Shown piece after piece: positions 28,257 to 34,890 of a stretch of DNA of 34,890 nucleotides (within the stretch, counting starts at the first letter, position 1; each line of letters starts with the position of its first letter). The notes below the pieces were generated by a model, which was not told the DNA's origin, searched no databases, and worked only from the letters and a program-made list of their open reading frames with translations. Source of the stretch: an uncultured Clostridia bacterium (GTDB lineage Bacteria > Bacillota > Clostridia > Lachnospirales > Lachnospiraceae); assembly GCA_946629525.1 (NCBI GenBank), contig CAMOXU010000019.1:1-34890 (forward strand). The letters are read 5' to 3'. The position numbers and the translations under genes were made by a program.

Positions 28257-28265
28257 GCACAAATT
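28239..28265. promoter_or_regulatory. Candidate LysR operator
   Basis: aatttgtgc and gcacaaatt form a perfect 9-base inverted repeat with a 9-base centre, overlapping the -35 and spacer of the LysR promoter. This fits the usual autorepression plus divergent activation by LysR proteins. Binding is inferred, not shown. Confidence 0.5.
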
Positions 28266-28484
28266 TCAAAAATAACTTAAATTTAATCTTACGGATCGGC
28301 ATAATTGCACATTCGCTTTGAAGCCGCATCTGATCTGCCGCCGGCCGTATATTGCGGGTGCGATTAAGGCCTGCGGTGGAATTCGTATCGTTCATTTTCA
28401 ACGGCAGGGTGCTTCTGCGTTGAAATAATCGGCTGGAACGGGCGTAGATCCGGATTCAGTCAGAATACAGAAAAGGAGAACAAT

Positions 28485-29432
28485 ATGGCTTACAAAATCA
28501 TGGGCGTCACAGCTGGGCGCAAAAACAGTAACAGTGAGATCCTGCTGAAGGAAGCACTGATGGCATGCGAAGAGCTCGGAGCTGAGGTACGCATGATCAA
28601 TCTCAAGGACTTCCACATTGAGCCCTGCACGGGCTGCACATCCTGCACCCGCGGCATGGCACAGGGAAAGAATACAGGCTGCGTGCTTGACAAGAAGGAC
28701 GACAAGAAGAAGATCATGGACGTGCTGCTTAATCAGGACGCCGTTATTTATTCTGCTCCGACATACGACTTAATGCCCAATGCAGAGTATCTGGCTTTCG
28801 CGCAGAGAAGTCTTGCATTCGAGACATCTTTCCTGGAAACGATCGGCGCGATCGAGCATCGTGACCGTGTCGCAGGTCTGATCGCTGTCGGCGGATCCAC
28901 CAGAGCATGGCAGTCCATGGCGCTTGAGTGCATGCAGGCCACCATGTTCACTACGGACTTCAAGGTCGTCGATATGATCCTCGGCACCCGTATCCCCGGC
29001 AGGGCACAGTGCCTGCTCAATGACGAGCTGGTGGCCCGCGCGCATAAGATGGGCGAGAACATCATGAAGGCTGTTGCCACACCGCCGGAAGAGCGGACAT
29101 GGCTCGGCGACGAAGATATGGGCTGGTGCCCGAACTGCCATTCCAACGCACTGGTACTTGGTGAGATGCAGTGGGACGGCATCTATTATCCTGTAGAATG
29201 TCAGGTCTGCGGCTGCGGCGGCACTCTGGAGAAGACGGAAGACGGAAAGTGGAAGTTCGTCATTCAGGAGAACGGTCATTACAAAGACCGCACAACGGTC
29301 ATTGGCCGTGCCCGCCATCTGGAAGAGATCGGCCAGACCGAGGGCGGATTCTATGCAAATCCCGAATTCCAGAAGACTGTTGCCGAAAAGATCGGAAAGT
29401 ACAGGGACAAGCAGTTCCCCGGTCTGGAATAA
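28485..29432 (+). CDS. Iron-sulfur flavoprotein-like NAD(P)H/FMN oxidoreductase with zinc-ribbon tail
   Basis: 315 residues. The N-terminal two thirds is a flavodoxin-like FMN-reductase fold: GVTAGRKNSNSE for the phosphate loop, and SAPTYDLMPNAEYLAFAQR. A compact cysteine motif (C48, C51, C54, C66) matches the [4Fe-4S] motif of Isf-type iron-sulfur flavoproteins, though with a wider last gap. A C-terminal domain has paired cysteines C215/C218 and C239/C242, a zinc-ribbon or rubredoxin-like site, which is unusual for the family. It would move single or paired electrons between ferredoxin-type donors and flavin. First gene of the redox operon, opposite the LysR gene; ribosome site aaaaggag. Confidence 0.82.
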   Translation: MAYKIMGVTAGRKNSNSEILLKEALMACEELGAEVRMINLKDFHIEPCTGCTSCTRGMAQGKNTGCVLDKKDDKKKIMDVLLNQDAVIYSAPTYDLMPNAEYLAFAQRSLAFETSFLETIGAIEHRDRVAGLIAVGGSTRAWQSMALECMQATMFTTDFKVVDMILGTRIPGRAQCLLNDELVARAHKMGENIMKAVATPPEERTWLGDEDMGWCPNCHSNALVLGEMQWDGIYYPVECQVCGCGGTLEKTEDGKWKFVIQENGHYKDRTTVIGRARHLEEIGQTEGGFYANPEFQKTVAEKIGKYRDKQFPGLE

Positions 29433-29444
29433 GGAGGGAAGACT

Positions 29445-29927
29445 ATGAAGCCGATGAGCACGAAATGCAAGGTGATCAACACCCTCATTATGAACATTCC
29501 CATGGCTTTGTTCATCTCCCTGGCTGCGCAGCTCCTGGCGATCGCAGCCGGTGAGGCCCCGGGCTTCAGCTTCCCGCTTCTGGGAATCAATTTCTGCCTC
29601 GCATATGTCATATCCTTTATTGTGGGCATGTGCACTCCGGCCGTGCGCTGGGGACTTGGCTTTGCCAAATCCTGCAAGGCAGAGCCGGGATCTCTGAAAT
29701 TCGGAGCTCTGGTCAATGTGGTCGTGAACCTTGTCTATGTCGTCGTCAACTGCCTGATCCTGACATGGTTCAACGTATGCCTGCTCGGTCATGCACCGTT
29801 CTGGCCGGCTTACCCGCTTTCGGTCCTGAAAATGTTCATTCCGATCTACATCGTCGGCTATATCGTTTCCTTCCTCTGGAATCAGCCTGCCGACAGGATC
29901 GCCAGAAAAATCTGCAACGAAGAATAA
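29445..29927 (+). CDS. Small four-helix integral membrane protein of unknown function
   Basis: 160 residues with four predicted membrane segments (about 12-34, 45-65, 82-108 and 125-148), no signal peptide cleavage site and no heme-ligand or quinone motif that I recognise. A positively charged loop separates helices 2 and 3. It sits 12 bases after the flavoprotein and 23 before the flavin oxidoreductase, with its own aaggaggg ribosome site, so it is probably part of the complex or transports its substrate. A membrane anchor for the soluble oxidoreductase is one possibility, substrate import another. Family not recognised. Confidence 0.75.
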   Translation: MKPMSTKCKVINTLIMNIPMALFISLAAQLLAIAAGEAPGFSFPLLGINFCLAYVISFIVGMCTPAVRWGLGFAKSCKAEPGSLKFGALVNVVVNLVYVVVNCLILTWFNVCLLGHAPFWPAYPLSVLKMFIPIYIVGYIVSFLWNQPADRIARKICNEE

Positions 29928-29950
29928 TGAAAACGGAGGTATAAACACTT

Positions 29951-31438
29951 ATGAAACAAATGCAAGCCGATGTCATTGTAGTCGCCGCAGGTCTGTCAGG
30001 CCTCGCCGCCTGCATCTCTGCCGCTGAAAACGGCGCGTCTGTTCTCTGTTTCGAGAAGTCCAACACTACCGGCGGTGCAGCCAACATGGGCATGGGCCCC
30101 CTGGGTGTAGGTTCCCGCATTCAGAGAGAGCATATGGTCTCTCTGACTCCCGGAGAAGCCTTCCGTAAGCACATGTACTTTACGCACTACCGTGTGGACG
30201 CCCGCATGGTCCGCGACTATTACTTTAAGTCCGGCGAGACCATTGACTGGCTTATGGATATGGGCGTGGAATTTGTAGGCGTTCAGCGCGCATTCTCTGC
30301 TCCTGAAGCTACTCGCGCATACTCTGACGGTGAATTCACCTGGCATGTCTGCAAGCCTGAAGGCGGCGGGATCCCCGGCCCGAGAGCAGCTACGGCGATG
30401 ACAAAGAAGATGACTGAGCGCGCCCGCGAGCTCGGTGTAGACTTCCAGCTCCAGACACCGGTCTTCAAAATCATTATGGAAGACGGCAAGGCAGTCGGCG
30501 TTCTGGCAAAAGACAAGGACGGCGAGGAGATCGAGGCAAGAGGCAACGCGGTCATCGTTGCTACCGGCGGATTCGGTGACAACCCGCAGATGATCAAGGA
30601 GCAGACCGGATATGAGTTCGGCAAGACGATTTTCAACTTTGCCATCCCGGGAATGAAGGGTGAGGGTATCAGGATGTGCTGGGAAGCCGGCGCCGGCCAT
30701 GAGCCCTGCACGATGGAGCTGATGTATCAGCTGCCCGACAATATGAACCATTTCATCCTTGACGGCGCGTTCCGTCAGCCCTGCCTGTGGGTCAACCGCA
30801 ACGGCGAGCGTTTTATGCCTGAAGACCAGATCGGCAATACTACATTCACCGGCAATGCGATCACCGTACAGCCCGGCTCCATCTGCTACTCCATCTTCGA
30901 CAGCAAGCTGCTCAAGAAGTACAAGAAGCATGGCCCGGATATCGTCTCCCACGTGCATCCGCACGATCTGTATGACCACTTCGACGAGCAGTGGAACCGC
31001 GACCTGGCCGACGGCTATGAGCCGGTGACGCAGGCGGACACCATCGAAGAACTGGCAGAGAAGGCCGGCATCGACGTTGAAGGGCTTGTCAGACAGGTGG
31101 AAGAGTACAACGAAATGTGCTACGCCGGCTATGACGAGATCTTCGAGAAGGATCGCCGCTATATGCAGCCGATCGAGAAGGGCCCGTTCTACTGCCTGCG
31201 CCAGAACGTAGGCGCTTACGGTTCTCTCGGCGGTGTAAAGATCAACCACAAGACACAGGTCATGACCCAGGAAGCAAAGGTCATCCCCGGTCTGTACTGC
31301 GTCGGTACGGATGCCTGCAACATTTTCGGCGACAGCTATCCGTTCATTCTTTCCGGGAATACGATGGGATTCTGCATCAACTCCGGCCGTATCGCCGGCG
31401 AAAATGCAGCCATGGAAGGACAGGAAGACTTTTTCTGA
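29951..31438 (+). CDS. Fumarate-reductase/succinate-dehydrogenase-like FAD oxidoreductase
   Basis: 495 residues, matching the flavoprotein core of soluble fumarate reductases and ketosteroid dehydrogenases, without heme, FMN-binding or Tat-signal domains. The N-terminal FAD motif reads VVAAGLSGLAA: the first Gly of GxGxxG is Ala, as the sequence stands. Later landmarks are EKSNTTGGAANMG, ATGGFGDN, VNRNGERFMPED (about 281-292) and the C-terminal GNTMGFCINSGRIAGENAA. It would reduce or oxidise a C=C bond using bound FAD. It needs external electrons, presumably from the Fe-S proteins encoded just downstream. Substrate unknown: a small unsaturated acid or a ring enone are both possible. Confidence 0.87.
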   Translation: MKQMQADVIVVAAGLSGLAACISAAENGASVLCFEKSNTTGGAANMGMGPLGVGSRIQREHMVSLTPGEAFRKHMYFTHYRVDARMVRDYYFKSGETIDWLMDMGVEFVGVQRAFSAPEATRAYSDGEFTWHVCKPEGGGIPGPRAATAMTKKMTERARELGVDFQLQTPVFKIIMEDGKAVGVLAKDKDGEEIEARGNAVIVATGGFGDNPQMIKEQTGYEFGKTIFNFAIPGMKGEGIRMCWEAGAGHEPCTMELMYQLPDNMNHFILDGAFRQPCLWVNRNGERFMPEDQIGNTTFTGNAITVQPGSICYSIFDSKLLKKYKKHGPDIVSHVHPHDLYDHFDEQWNRDLADGYEPVTQADTIEELAEKAGIDVEGLVRQVEEYNEMCYAGYDEIFEKDRRYMQPIEKGPFYCLRQNVGAYGSLGGVKINHKTQVMTQEAKVIPGLYCVGTDACNIFGDSYPFILSGNTMGFCINSGRIAGENAAMEGQEDFF

Positions 31439-31450
31439 TAATGTCAAATT

Positions 31451-31481
31451 GACGTACCGGTGACTCTGCCGCCGGTACGTC
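31451..31481 (+). promoter_or_regulatory. Intercistronic hairpin before the NuoG/NfnB fusion gene
   Basis: gacgtaccgg and ccggtacgtc pair perfectly (10 pairs, 11-base loop). No T-run, so probably RNA stabilisation or mild attenuation within the operon. Confidence 0.5.
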
Positions 31482-31506
31482 ATAACTGGAATACGAGGAG
31501 AAGCCA

Positions 31507-33597
31507 ATGAAATTTTATATCAACGACCGGGAGGTCGAAGCCCGGGAGGGTCAGAGTATCCTGGACGCCGCACTGGAAGCGGGGATATTTATTCCGCATC
31601 TCTGCAGCCACCCCGATCTTGAGGCCAAGGGCGGCTGCCGCCTGTGTGTCGTCGAGGTTCAGGGGAAGGACCAGCCGGTGCCGGCCTGTATGACTGAGCC
31701 TACAGAGGGTATGCGCGTCAGCGTAAACGGCCCCAGGGCCGACAAGGTGCGCAGAATGTCAATGGAACTGATCCTGGCGACACACCCGGCTGACTGTACC
31801 GGATGTCCCAAGTACGGCAAGTGCGAGCTGCAGTCCATGTACCAGTATATGGGCGTGAGCCCCGAGCGCTGGCGTAAAAAATCGCGCAGTGTAGCCAATG
31901 ACGATTCCAATCCGCTGATCCAGCATCTCTTCACCCGCTGCATCCGGTGCGGACGCTGTATCCGGGCATGTCAGGACCTGCGCGGCGTCAAAGTTCTGGA
32001 CTACATCAAAACAGATGTGGGCATCCGTGCCGGAATTCCGGACGGCAAGACCCTGAAGGAAGCCGGATGCCGTTTCTGCGGCGCCTGCATCGAGGTATGT
32101 CCTACCGGTTCGATCGTGGATCAGGTGAAGATCATGAAGGAGGATCGCAAGGAAGCCGACAATATTGTTCCGTGCCGCGCGACCTGCCCTGCCCACATCG
32201 ACATTCCCAGATTTATCCGTTCTATCAAAAACGGCGAATACGAAAAAGCTTCCGCAGTCATCCACGAGCGCATGCCTTTCCCGGAAATCCTGGGAAGTGT
32301 CTGCACACACCCATGCGAGACCGAGTGCAAACACAAGGAGCTGGGATCTTCCATCTCCATCTGCAAGCTCAAGAGGGCTGCCGGAGTCAACGACACGGGT
32401 GAGTGGAAAAAGAGAGTCCGCAGGGATCCCGCCACGGGGAAAAAGGCGGCGATTATCGGCGGCGGACCTGCCGGCCTGACTGCAGCTTACTATCTTGCAC
32501 ACAAGGGACACGAGGTCACCGTCTTTGAAAAGCTGCCGAAGCTCGGCGGTCAGTGCCGCTATGGAATTCCGGTCTACCGCATGCCTGATGAGGTGCTCGA
32601 TAAAGAGTTCGCAATCATTGAGGAGGCCGGCGTAGAGGTCAGGACCAACACTGCGGCTCCTGCCCCGGCGGAACTGCTGAAATCCGGCTACGATGCGGTG
32701 CTTGTCAGCGTCGGTACGCATCTCGGCACGAAGCTGCCGATCCCGGGGAACGATCTGAAGAATGTGTATGTGAACGCCGCATTCCTGCGTGCTGCAAGAA
32801 TGGGAGAGCCCATGCCGGTGGGTGAGAATGTCATGGTACTCGGCGGCGGCTCGGTCGCCTATGACTGCGCAAGGACTGCTCTGCGTCTTGGCGCGAAGAA
32901 TGTCCATATCGCATGTCTTGAAAATGAACAGCAGATGACTGCTTCCAAAGATGAGATCGAGGAAGGTGCCGAGGAGGGTGTCATCCTGCATGCGGCTCAC
33001 TCCTTCCTGCGCATCACCGGCGAGGAGAAGGCGGAGGGCGTAGAATTGCAGAAAGTCGAGCGGTTCTACTTCGATGAGAACCGCCGCGCGGTCATCGACC
33101 TGGTGCCCGGCAGCAACGAGATCATTCCGGTAGAGACGGTCATCTTCGCGGTCGGCCAGAAGCCGGAGGATACCGCGGGAATGGGTCTTGAGCTCACGCA
33201 CGGTCCCTATATCCAGGCGGACGCAGCGCTGCACACGAGCATGGACGGTGTATTTGCCGCCGGCGACGTTGTCACCGGCACAAAAACTGTTGTCGAGGCT
33301 GTCGCGGCCGGCCGGCTGGCTGCCGAACAGATGGACCTGTATCTGGGCGGCGACGGCGACATCAGTGAGGTGCTTGTCGATCCCGGGAAGGCGGATCCGT
33401 ATATCGGGCATGTCGATGGTTTTGGCGATCTGCCGAGGGTCGAGCCCGTGCTCGCGGATGCCTGCGCCAGAGCAAAGAACTTTGATCCTGTCGAGCCCGC
33501 GTTCAGCTGCGAGCAGGCCGGCTGTGAAGCGGCACGCTGCCTGCAGTGCGACCTGCGCCTCCAGCTCACAAGGCCGAAGCTCTGGAACGAATATTAA
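31507..33597 (+). CDS. Fusion of a NuoG/hydrogenase-type Fe-S domain and an NfnB/GltD-like FAD/NAD(P) oxidoreductase
   Basis: 696 residues. The N-terminal third resembles NuoG or Fe-hydrogenase: a [2Fe-2S] site (C33, C44, C47, C61), a His-ligated [4Fe-4S] site (H93, C97, C100, C106), and two ferredoxin-type [4Fe-4S] sites (C145/148/151/155 and C188/191/194/198). A dihydropyrimidine-dehydrogenase-type cysteine domain follows (CRATCPAHIDIP, then CTHPCETECKHKE), adding further cluster ligands. FAD binding is at IIGGGPAGLTAAYYL, NAD(P) binding at VLGGGSVAYDCA, and the closing FAD motif is VFAAGDVVTGTKTVVEAV. The protein can pass electrons from NAD(P)H through FAD to several clusters, or the reverse. 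Start ATG with gaggag upstream. It lies between the flavoprotein reductase and a NuoF-C-terminal-like protein, so these probably form one complex. Confidence 0.88.
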   Translation: MKFYINDREVEAREGQSILDAALEAGIFIPHLCSHPDLEAKGGCRLCVVEVQGKDQPVPACMTEPTEGMRVSVNGPRADKVRRMSMELILATHPADCTGCPKYGKCELQSMYQYMGVSPERWRKKSRSVANDDSNPLIQHLFTRCIRCGRCIRACQDLRGVKVLDYIKTDVGIRAGIPDGKTLKEAGCRFCGACIEVCPTGSIVDQVKIMKEDRKEADNIVPCRATCPAHIDIPRFIRSIKNGEYEKASAVIHERMPFPEILGSVCTHPCETECKHKELGSSISICKLKRAAGVNDTGEWKKRVRRDPATGKKAAIIGGGPAGLTAAYYLAHKGHEVTVFEKLPKLGGQCRYGIPVYRMPDEVLDKEFAIIEEAGVEVRTNTAAPAPAELLKSGYDAVLVSVGTHLGTKLPIPGNDLKNVYVNAAFLRAARMGEPMPVGENVMVLGGGSVAYDCARTALRLGAKNVHIACLENEQQMTASKDEIEEGAEEGVILHAAHSFLRITGEEKAEGVELQKVERFYFDENRRAVIDLVPGSNEIIPVETVIFAVGQKPEDTAGMGLELTHGPYIQADAALHTSMDGVFAAGDVVTGTKTVVEAVAAGRLAAEQMDLYLGGDGDISEVLVDPGKADPYIGHVDGFGDLPRVEPVLADACARAKNFDPVEPAFSCEQAGCEAARCLQCDLRLQLTRPKLWNEY

Positions 33598-33611
33598 GGA
33601 GGTGCTGCGAT

Positions 33612-34187
33612 ATGTCGATTTTGGAACGTGTGAAAAATCTCACAGAGAAAGAATGTATCGTGGACGTCCTGCGCAAAGAGCTGGCGGACAATAAGTGCAA
33701 AAACTGCGGCAAGTGCACATTCGGCTATGAGGGTGCGACACAGCTGGAGATGGTGATCAACGATCTCGCTGAGAAGAAGGCTCGTCCAGGAGATCTGGAG
33801 CTTCTGGAAGACCTGTGCTCTGTGATGAAAGATCAGTCCATGTGTGAGGACGGTACAGATATCGCCCTGGCATACCTTGAGGCTGTGGAACGCTATGGCA
33901 AAGATCTCAAAGATCACGCTGCCCGCAAGAGCTGCCGCGCCGGCGTGTGCAAGCGCTTCATGACCTATCACATTATTGCCGGCGACTGCATCGGATGCGG
34001 CGACTGTATAGACGCATGTCCCGAGGATGCAATTCTCGGCAGAAAGAAGTTCGTGCACGTTATTAATCAGTCTGAGTGCATCCAGTGCGGCGCCTGCAAG
34101 GAAGCCTGTGACGAGGACGCCATCGTTCTCGCGGGTGCTGTCAAGCCGCGCTGTCCGCAGAGACCGATCCCGTGCCGGAGGAATTGA
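33612..34187 (+). CDS. Stand-alone NuoF C-terminal-like Fe-S domain fused to a 2x[4Fe-4S] ferredoxin
   Basis: 191 residues. Residues 28-100 match the C-terminal Fe-S region of the NADH-binding subunit NuoF/HndC: CKNCGKC (C29, C32, C35) with a later C78, the N3-type cluster ligands. The FMN/NADH-binding domain that normally precedes it is absent. The C-terminal part has two ferredoxin motifs (C126/129/132/136 and C156/159/162/166). It follows the NuoG/NfnB fusion by 14 bases, with a strong taaggaggt site, and the ATG at 33612 is the start. Because NAD(P)H binding is supplied by the previous protein, this one probably acts only as an electron conduit. Confidence 0.87.
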   Translation: MSILERVKNLTEKECIVDVLRKELADNKCKNCGKCTFGYEGATQLEMVINDLAEKKARPGDLELLEDLCSVMKDQSMCEDGTDIALAYLEAVERYGKDLKDHAARKSCRAGVCKRFMTYHIIAGDCIGCGDCIDACPEDAILGRKKFVHVINQSECIQCGACKEACDEDAIVLAGAVKPRCPQRPIPCRRN

Positions 34188-34240
34188 CCGGTACCTGCGG
34201 AATATCGCGTTTTCAGGTGTCCGGAAGAGAGTAGAAGATA

Positions 34241-34308
34241 AGGAATTGCGAAACTATGTGCGGAAGCCGTTTGAATGATCACACAATTTCCATAGAGCAC
34301 AGCGTTTC
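34241..34308. repeat. Imperfect palindrome upstream of the thiolase gene (element copy 2)
   Basis: The arm 34241-34261 pairs with 34287-34308 at about 18 positions. It shares 21 identical consecutive bases (34273-34293 region, starting gaatgatcacac) with the element at 1943-2057, but lacks the inner stem present there. It ends about 34 bases before the thiolase start. Confidence 0.65.
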
Positions 34309-34342
34309 GCAGTTGCCTAAGAGATAATGAAAGGAAGCATTT

Positions 34343-34890
34343 ATGGGAAAAATCGGAAAACTCAATCGAAGCGTTTCCATCATCGGTGTAGGCTGCACGC
34401 CGTTCATGTACACCGTTGACAACGAGGAGACCAACGGCCTGACCGAGGGCGAGCTTTTCGGCTATGCAGCTCTCAAGGCCATGGAGGATGCCGGCGTCAG
34501 CCCGCAGGATGTGGATTTCTACTTCCATGGTGAGGCGAGTCCTCTCAACGGCTCCAATTACCTGACCCCCAACATCCAGATCGGCAACTGGTTCGGTATG
34601 AAGGGAAAGGGCTCCATACATCACTCCGAGGCCTGCTGCACAGGATATCTGGCGATCGACCAGGCAGTCAATGCCGTGGCTTCCGGAAAGTTCGACTGTG
34701 TGCTGACCGGCTGCGTGGAATTCGGTGATTCCGTTCCCGCGCCTTTCGGCCCCAATGACACGGTCGAGACCCCGAAGCATCCCTACAAGCGTGAAAAGAT
34801 GACCATGGACCGGTTCCTGGCTACCACTATGTGGCTGTATGACCGCTGCTATGCCCGTTCCATGATGGCTCCGATGGAGCTCATCTACGA
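34343..34890 (+). CDS. Thiolase-family protein (SCP2/acetyl-CoA acetyltransferase type), 3' truncated by the window
   Basis: 182 codons are visible, ending at the window edge. The N-terminus VSIIGVGCTPF is the first thiolase strand, and SEACCTGYLAIDQAVNAV holds the expected nucleophilic cysteine (C98) in the position of ACASG of SCP2-type thiolases. GKFDCVLTGCVE continues the fold (compare sG-dv-L--G-E). Thiolases cleave or make 3-ketoacyl-CoA; some members of this branch lack the catalytic His/Cys of the C-terminal half, which cannot be checked here. The ATG at 34343 has gaaagga about 6 bases before it. Position in the redox operon and the shared palindrome with the SDR gene point to beta-ketoacyl-CoA turnover. 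Confidence 0.85.
   Translation, partial: MGKIGKLNRSVSIIGVGCTPFMYTVDNEETNGLTEGELFGYAALKAMEDAGVSPQDVDFYFHGEASPLNGSNYLTPNIQIGNWFGMKGKGSIHHSEACCTGYLAIDQAVNAVASGKFDCVLTGCVEFGDSVPAPFGPNDTVETPKHPYKREKMTMDRFLATTMWLYDRCYARSMMAPMELIY

Larger units (their letters stand above)
28114..28484. other. Divergent regulatory region between LysR and the redox operon
   Basis: 371 bases, markedly AT-rich in its LysR-proximal half (28140-28290). It contains the LysR promoter and operator candidate. No clear sigma-A promoter toward the redox operon was recognised, in keeping with activator dependence. No gene supported. Confidence 0.5.

Noticed and set aside
29996-31507. 503-codon minus-strand frame over the flavoprotein
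   Set aside because: Antisense shadow; no motif, and the plus-strand gene has clear FAD motifs.
31759-33411. 550-codon minus-strand frame over the NuoG/NfnB fusion
   Set aside because: Antisense shadow; the plus strand has ordered Fe-S and FAD motifs.

Overview
The window most likely comes from an anaerobic gut-type Firmicute of the class Clostridia (Lachnospiraceae-like). Evidence is strong AGGAGG-type ribosome binding sites, TTGACA/TATAAT-like promoters, moderate GC, and a gene repertoire of Fe-S/flavin oxidoreductases, a GPH sugar symporter, an RbsABC-type sugar transporter and a Uup-like ABC-F protein. No rRNA, tRNA, CRISPR array, transposase or phage gene was seen. The assignment is an inference from style; no marker gene is present.

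Left edge (1-4621, + strand): the 3' part of an Old Yellow Enzyme-type ene-reductase carrying a C-terminal acetoacetate-decarboxylase-like domain, a short-chain dehydrogenase, and an NfnB/GltD-like FAD/NAD oxidoreductase subunit. Middle-left (5010-11307): a lactose-type block with a GPH symporter and a GH2 beta-galactosidase on the minus strand, divergent from an AraC regulator. Centre (11526-17891): an ABC/FtsX-type exporter pair with a near-consensus promoter, a small alpha/beta hydrolase and an ABC-F ATPase.

Centre-right (18274-28113): a probable catabolic operon for an unidentified sugar or sugar-acid. It holds a YhcH-like protein, a metal-dependent cyclase/hydrolase, a ketopantoate-reductase-like enzyme, a lipoprotein substrate-binding protein, two different permeases around one double ATPase, and a TIM-barrel amidohydrolase. 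A cupin and a LysR regulator facing the other way close it off, the two sides separated by a strong bidirectional terminator.

Right edge (28485-34890, + strand, runs off the window): a redox operon. It encodes an iron-sulfur flavoprotein with a zinc-ribbon tail, a small four-helix membrane protein, a fumarate-reductase-like flavoprotein, a NuoG-like/NfnB-like fusion with five predicted Fe-S sites in its N-terminal third, a stand-alone NuoF-C-terminal-like ferredoxin, and the start of a thiolase.

The two edges look functionally related (ene-reductase, dehydrogenase, decarboxylase-like domain and thiolase plus electron-delivery proteins). They also share a palindromic element, found just upstream of the SDR and again just upstream of the thiolase. 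This suggests one dispersed pathway for reductive or thiolytic processing of an unknown enone/ketone or acyl-CoA substrate. That pathway is the best candidate here for an undescribed system; its substrate cannot be read from the sequence.
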